Assembly (NCBI GenBank): GCA_031552195.1
Contig: JAVBMT010000003.1
Location: forward strand, 124,001-188,000
Direction of reading: 5' to 3'
Length of the DNA stretch: 64,000 bases
Source: JAVBMP01 sp031552195
GTDB lineage: Bacteria; Desulfobacterota; Desulfovibrionia; Desulfovibrionales; Desulfovibrionaceae
Below, piece after piece: positions 60,923-64,000 of this stretch. Numbering within the stretch: the stretch's first letter is position 1; each line of letters begins with the position of its first letter. The notes under the pieces were generated by a model. That model was not told where the DNA came from and made no database searches. It worked only from the letters and a program-made list of their open reading frames with translations. Made by a program: the position numbers and the translations under genes.

Positions 60923-61119
60923 TCGTGCTTGGACATGTATGCTGTCATCTCTGCAACTCGGGCTCGTCGACTACCCGCAACAGGCGGATCGGGCTTGTAT
61001 TTATTGCTTCTCCGGCAATGGACCAAGCGTAAGAAAAGACGTTTGCGTCCTTATTGTTTTGTCATTAATTTGTGTTCCTGATTAATGCCTTAGACATATA
61101 TCCGGCCAGGAAAGCCTTT

Positions 61120-61833
61120 ATGAAAAAACGGAGCAAGCCGATGCGGATAGCGGAACGTTATGCCAGAAATTGCGCAACTGTGACTGAAGAGGAGCAACTT
61201 CGCCTGGGCGGTTTTTGCGCGGCTGTCGTCGGCTTGGGCGGCCTGGGCGGGCATATCGCGGAGCAGCTGGCCAGGCTGGGTTTCGGGCGGCTGATTCTTT
61301 TGGATGATGAAAAGGTCGAGGAAAGCAACCTTAACCGCCAGCTTTTCGCCACAACGCTTACCTTGGGCGCTTTGAAAGTTGATGCGGCGGCGGAGCGTTT
61401 GCGCGCCGTGAATCCGGAATGCGCCTTGCGCTGCCTGCCTTTGCGCCTCACGGATCGAAACGCTTCAGATCTGCTGGCGGAAGCGGATATCGTCATGGAC
61501 GCCGTAGACAGCGTGCCCGCCCGCCTGCTGCTGGAAAAATGCTGCCGCGAGCTTGAAAAGCCCCTGGTGCACGGGGCCATAGGCGGATGGTACGGCCAGG
61601 TTTCTTTTATCATGCCCGGCGACGATACCCTGTCCAGGCTTTATCCCGCCGGATCTTCGCCTGAAGGCCTTGAACAGAAGCTTGGCAATCCCGCGTTCAT
61701 CCCATGGCTTGTCGCCTCTCTGCAAACGGCTGAAGCCCTTAAATATTGCCTGGGGCGCGGCGCTCTGCTTAAAAACAAGCTGCTAAGCCTGGACCTTTTA
61801 AATCATAAATATTCGGTGGTTTCCCTGCCCTGA
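61120..61833 (+). CDS. E1-like ThiF/MoeB/HesA family protein
   Basis: 237 residues from ATG 61120 (AGGAAA upstream). ATP-binding glycine-rich AAVVGLGGLGGHIAEQLARLG (split), LDDEKVEESNLNRQLFA with the Arg finger, KVDAAAERLRAVNPE and DIVMDAVDSVPARLLL. These proteins adenylate the C-terminus of ubiquitin-like sulfur carriers such as MoaD or ThiS. The zinc CxxC pairs of MoeB (PCYRC region and its partner) are missing: the matching stretch reads DDTLSRLYPAG. Its position before tupABC suggests molybdo/tungstopterin synthesis. Confidence 0.85.
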   Translation: MKKRSKPMRIAERYARNCATVTEEEQLRLGGFCAAVVGLGGLGGHIAEQLARLGFGRLILLDDEKVEESNLNRQLFATTLTLGALKVDAAAERLRAVNPECALRCLPLRLTDRNASDLLAEADIVMDAVDSVPARLLLEKCCRELEKPLVHGAIGGWYGQVSFIMPGDDTLSRLYPAGSSPEGLEQKLGNPAFIPWLVASLQTAEALKYCLGRGALLKNKLLSLDLLNHKYSVVSLP

Positions 61834-62133
61834 TTTTCAAGGCGGTTTTAATGCGTGAATTACCGTGGCTGCCGCGCGATATAAAACCCCCGGCAATGCT
61901 CCAGCAGCATGCCGCGCCGTGCAGTTTCGCCTTGACATATCTGTGAAATAGAGTGATTTTTCCGTAAAATTATACAGTTCCATATAGGCTGGACGTACCG
62001 GGCCGGACGTCTTCGCATATGGGAAATTGTCATGTTTTCAGGATGTTCGGGCGAAGGCCCGCCTTGTTGTCCCGTGCCGCGTAGGCTAACTTTTTGGCGA
62101 CCGCTATGGTCGCCTATATTTCCAGGAGCAGAT
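61834..62133 (+). promoter_or_regulatory. Promoter and structured leader of tupA
   Basis: TTGACA at 61932-61937 with possible -10 GATTTT (61955-61960), or TAAAAT (61965-61970) with a poor -35. Downstream lie GGACGT direct repeats (62 kb boundary, about 61990-62010), a CGGGC-gaag-GCCCG hairpin (62048-62061) and GGCGACC-gctat-GGTCGCC (62096-62114) just before the ribosome site AGGAG. A regulatory RNA, for example a Moco/tungsten-cofactor riboswitch, or a protein operator is possible; I cannot match a consensus from memory. Confidence 0.4.
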
Positions 62134-62958
62134 ATGCGTAAAATAGCCTTGTTTTGTTGCATGTTAGTATGCGCCTTTTTGAGCGCCGGAATGGCTGTGG
62201 CCGATACAGCCGCAAAAGGTAAAATTATTCTTGCGACCACCACAAGCACTCAGGATTCAGGTTTGCTAGACTACCTTCTGCCTGTTTTTACCAAGGAAAC
62301 CGGCTGGAAGGTTGACGTTATCGCCGTGGGAACCGGAGCCGCCATGCAAATGGGCCGCGACGCTCAGGCTGACGTGCTGCTTGTGCACGCCAAGGCCGAT
62401 GAGGAAAAATTTGTGGCCGAATTTTTCGGCCTGAAACGCTTTGACGTTATGTACAACGACTTTGTGGTCGTCGGGCCGAAAGGCAAGATAGCCCTGAACA
62501 ACGACGTGCTGAAAACATTCAAAACCATTGCCGATGAAAAACTGCCTTTCGTTTCGCGCGGAGATTCCTCCGGAACGCATAAAAAAGAGCAAGCCATCTG
62601 GAAAGAACTCGGCATAGACCCCACTAAAAACGCAGGGTATATTTCAGCCGGCCAGGGCATGGGGGCCACCCTGCAAATGGCTGAAGAAAAACAGGCTTAC
62701 ACCCTGTCTGACCGCGCAACCTGGCTTACCCAGAAAGGGCTTTCTTTGGGCGTGGTTTGTGAAGGCAGCAAGCAGCTGCTTAACTTTTACGGCGTAATTC
62801 CCGTAAACCCGAAACTGAGCGATAAAATAAACGCCGCCGGCGCCCAGGCGTTCGCGGAATGGCTCGTCAGCCCCTCCACCCAGGAGCTTATAGGCAAATT
62901 CGGCGTTGCGGAATACGGCGCGCCGCTGTTTACTCCAAACGCCTCCGCGAATAAGTAG
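62134..62958 (+). CDS. tupA: Tungstate ABC transporter substrate-binding protein
   Basis: 274 residues from ATG 62134 (AGGAG upstream); signal peptide ends ...GMAVA. The mature start ILATTTSTQDSGLLDYLLP has the TTTS motif that binds tungstate in TupA. VGTGAAMQMGRDAQADVLLVH, SRGDSSGTHKKE and GQGMGATLQMAEEKQAYTLSDR (split) match the family. Tungstate feeds W-containing formate dehydrogenases and aldehyde oxidoreductases of sulfate reducers. Followed by tupB after 144 bases with a hairpin. Confidence 0.93.
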   Translation: MRKIALFCCMLVCAFLSAGMAVADTAAKGKIILATTTSTQDSGLLDYLLPVFTKETGWKVDVIAVGTGAAMQMGRDAQADVLLVHAKADEEKFVAEFFGLKRFDVMYNDFVVVGPKGKIALNNDVLKTFKTIADEKLPFVSRGDSSGTHKKEQAIWKELGIDPTKNAGYISAGQGMGATLQMAEEKQAYTLSDRATWLTQKGLSLGVVCEGSKQLLNFYGVIPVNPKLSDKINAAGAQAFAEWLVSPSTQELIGKFGVAEYGAPLFTPNASANK

Positions 62959-62976
62959 TTTGCTGAAAATACTGTT

Positions 62977-63016
62977 GCACGTTGCCGGATCATGCTTGCG
63001 TGATTCGGCAACGTGC
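62977..63016 (+). other. Intercistronic hairpin tupA-tupB
   Basis: GCACGTTGCCG (62977-62987) pairs with CGGCAACGTGC (63006-63016), with an additional ATCA/TGAT inner stem after one mismatch. No T tract, so a stability or partial-termination element raising TupA over TupBC is more likely than a full terminator. Confidence 0.55.
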
Positions 63017-63102
63017 GCGGCTTTCCGGGTGTGCTATAAATTTTTTGACTTCATGTCCAACCGGCGCGCTTTACCTGCCCGGAGCGGGCAGGCTGGAGGA
63101 AA

Positions 63103-63774
63103 ATGCTGGAACAGTTTGGCGGTATTTTAAGCTTTGACCGGGACACCGTTGAAATTATAACGGTTACCATGAAGATGGCGCTGTGTTCCACCGCTATTTC
63201 CGGCGTCATAGGCATACTGCTCGGGTTTGCCCTTGAAAAGGCCTCTTTTCCCGGCAAACGCCTTGCGGTGCGCATTTGCTACGCCATGATGAGCACGCCG
63301 CCTGTTGTCGCCGGCCTTGTCTGCTACCTTTTGCTGATGCGCAAAGGGCCGCTGGGATCTTTTGAAATGCTTTTCACCCTTCCCGGCATGATTTTCGCCC
63401 AGGTTATCATTATCACCCCCATTATGACCGGAATGGTCTATTCCAACGCGTCGCGCCTGGCGGGGCAGACCAGGGCCTTCGCCCGCACAATGGGCGCGAA
63501 CGGGCTGCAAACTCAGCTTCTTTTGATCCGCGAGATGCGGAACGAAATCTACTTCGCTTTCATAGCCGGGTTCAGCCGCGCCATAAGCGAGGTCGGTTCC
63601 GTAATGATTGTCGGCGGCAATATCCAGCACAGCACCCGCACCATGACCACGGCTATTTCCCTTATGCGCAACATGGGAAACTACGGCCAGGCGATAACCC
63701 TTGGCGTCGCGCTGCTTGGAATTTCTTTTATAACCCAGTATGTTGTAAGCCTGGTGAGCAGGGAGAAGCGGTGA
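63103..63774 (+). CDS. tupB: Tungstate ABC transporter permease
   Basis: 223 residues, about five membrane helices. The ABC permease EAA loop is GANGLQTQLLLIREMRNEIYFAFIAGFSRAISEVGSVMIVGGNI (centre: AISEVGSVMIVGGNI). STPPVVAGLVCYLLLM is typical of TupB/WtpB. GGAGG-like site before ATG. Its stop overlaps the tupC start (GTGA). Confidence 0.92.
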   Translation: MLEQFGGILSFDRDTVEIITVTMKMALCSTAISGVIGILLGFALEKASFPGKRLAVRICYAMMSTPPVVAGLVCYLLLMRKGPLGSFEMLFTLPGMIFAQVIIITPIMTGMVYSNASRLAGQTRAFARTMGANGLQTQLLLIREMRNEIYFAFIAGFSRAISEVGSVMIVGGNIQHSTRTMTTAISLMRNMGNYGQAITLGVALLGISFITQYVVSLVSREKR

Positions 63775-64000
63775 TCGTTTCAGGCTTGAAAAAAACTCTG
63801 GGGGCTTTCAACCTGGATATAGAAAGCCTTAGCCTAAGCAAACCCGGCATTTACGGCCTTATAGGGCCGAATGGCTGCGGCAAGACCACCGTGGCTAAGA
63901 TTCTATCCGGCGTCGTGCGGGCGGATTCGGGCAATATCGACAATGAAGGGCTTGACTCGCGCGAAATAACAATGATTCCGCAAAAATCCTACTTCATTGA
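63771..64000 (+). CDS. tupC: Tungstate ABC transporter ATP-binding protein (cut by window end)
   Basis: GTG at 63771 overlaps the tupB stop by 4 bases. The visible 76 residues include Walker A GLIGPNGCGKTTVAKIL (P-loop GPNGCGKT) and, after a short insert, a Q-loop in ITMIPQKSYFI. The rest lies beyond the window. Completes TupABC. Confidence 0.9.
   Translation, partial: MIVSGLKKTLGAFNLDIESLSLSKPGIYGLIGPNGCGKTTVAKILSGVVRADSGNIDNEGLDSREITMIPQKSYFI

Noticed and set aside
60891..61085. 64-codon frame after paralogue B
   Set aside because: Overlaps the end of paralogue B in another frame, and has mixed hydrophobic and cysteine content without signal or motif.

Overview
The window reads as a piece of a Desulfovibrionaceae-type chromosome (sulfate- or sulfite-reducing Desulfobacterota, moderately GC-rich). 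This is inferred from gene content and protein style: a Desulfovibrio-type major porin, a CgeB-like/GT9 glycosyltransferase pair, an NBP35-type Mrp ATPase, a 1220-residue FAD/Fe-S/CCG dehydrogenase fusion, a DUF1844 protein and a tungstate (Tup) transporter. No rRNA, tRNA, CRISPR array, transposase or prophage was seen. Most of the window is housekeeping, about 63 genes.

Layout. 1-2.3 kb: two glycosyltransferases on the minus strand, the first cut by the window edge. 2.6-6.8 kb: envelope genes, with two tandem Pal lipoproteins, a small lipoprotein, a 71-aa protein and the porin. 7-17 kb: CDF metal exporter, queuosine-precursor transporter, RlmH, threonylcarbamoyl-AMP synthase, Mfd, a SurA-like lipoprotein, a YjbR protein, agmatinase and a CYTH protein. 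17-25 kb: MscL with an added zinc ribbon, IF-1, a membrane-fused aminopropyltransferase-like protein, a methyltransferase, MetF, an M23 peptidase, Pcm and Mrp. 25-33 kb: pgsA-(hyp)-ftsB-TPR-lipoprotein, fbp-tsaD, and trxA-trxB-bamD. 33-36.7 kb: the large dehydrogenase fusion.

37-43.4 kb is the most accessory-looking part: a tripartite tricarboxylate (TTT) transporter, a GntR/UTRA regulator and, on the opposite strand, a two-subunit UxaA-family lyase best read as (R)-sulfolactate sulfo-lyase SuyAB. Promoters of the transporter and lyase operons share a 33-bp AT-rich element (26/33 identical, same orientation to transcription), so the cluster looks like one regulon for taking up a sulfonated or sugar acid and splitting it to pyruvate plus, if SuyAB is right, sulfite. 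A 156-bp MITE-like repeat sits at its left border; a second copy lies at 3.9 kb, where its first bases supply the stop codon of the second pal gene.

43.5-59 kb, minus strand: RNase J, TatD, a small membrane protein, ArgC, DUF1844, a class-V aminotransferase, a leucine operon (leuA-leuC-GT2-leuD) preceded by an unlisted 29-codon leader peptide and a terminator (attenuator), HrpB, CbiB, TrmL and DapA. 59.4-60.9 kb: two paralogous exported proteins sharing a near-identical 167-bp block, flanking a small opposite-strand gene. 61-64 kb: an E1-like ThiF-family protein and tupABC (tupC cut by the window end), suggesting tungsten cofactor supply.
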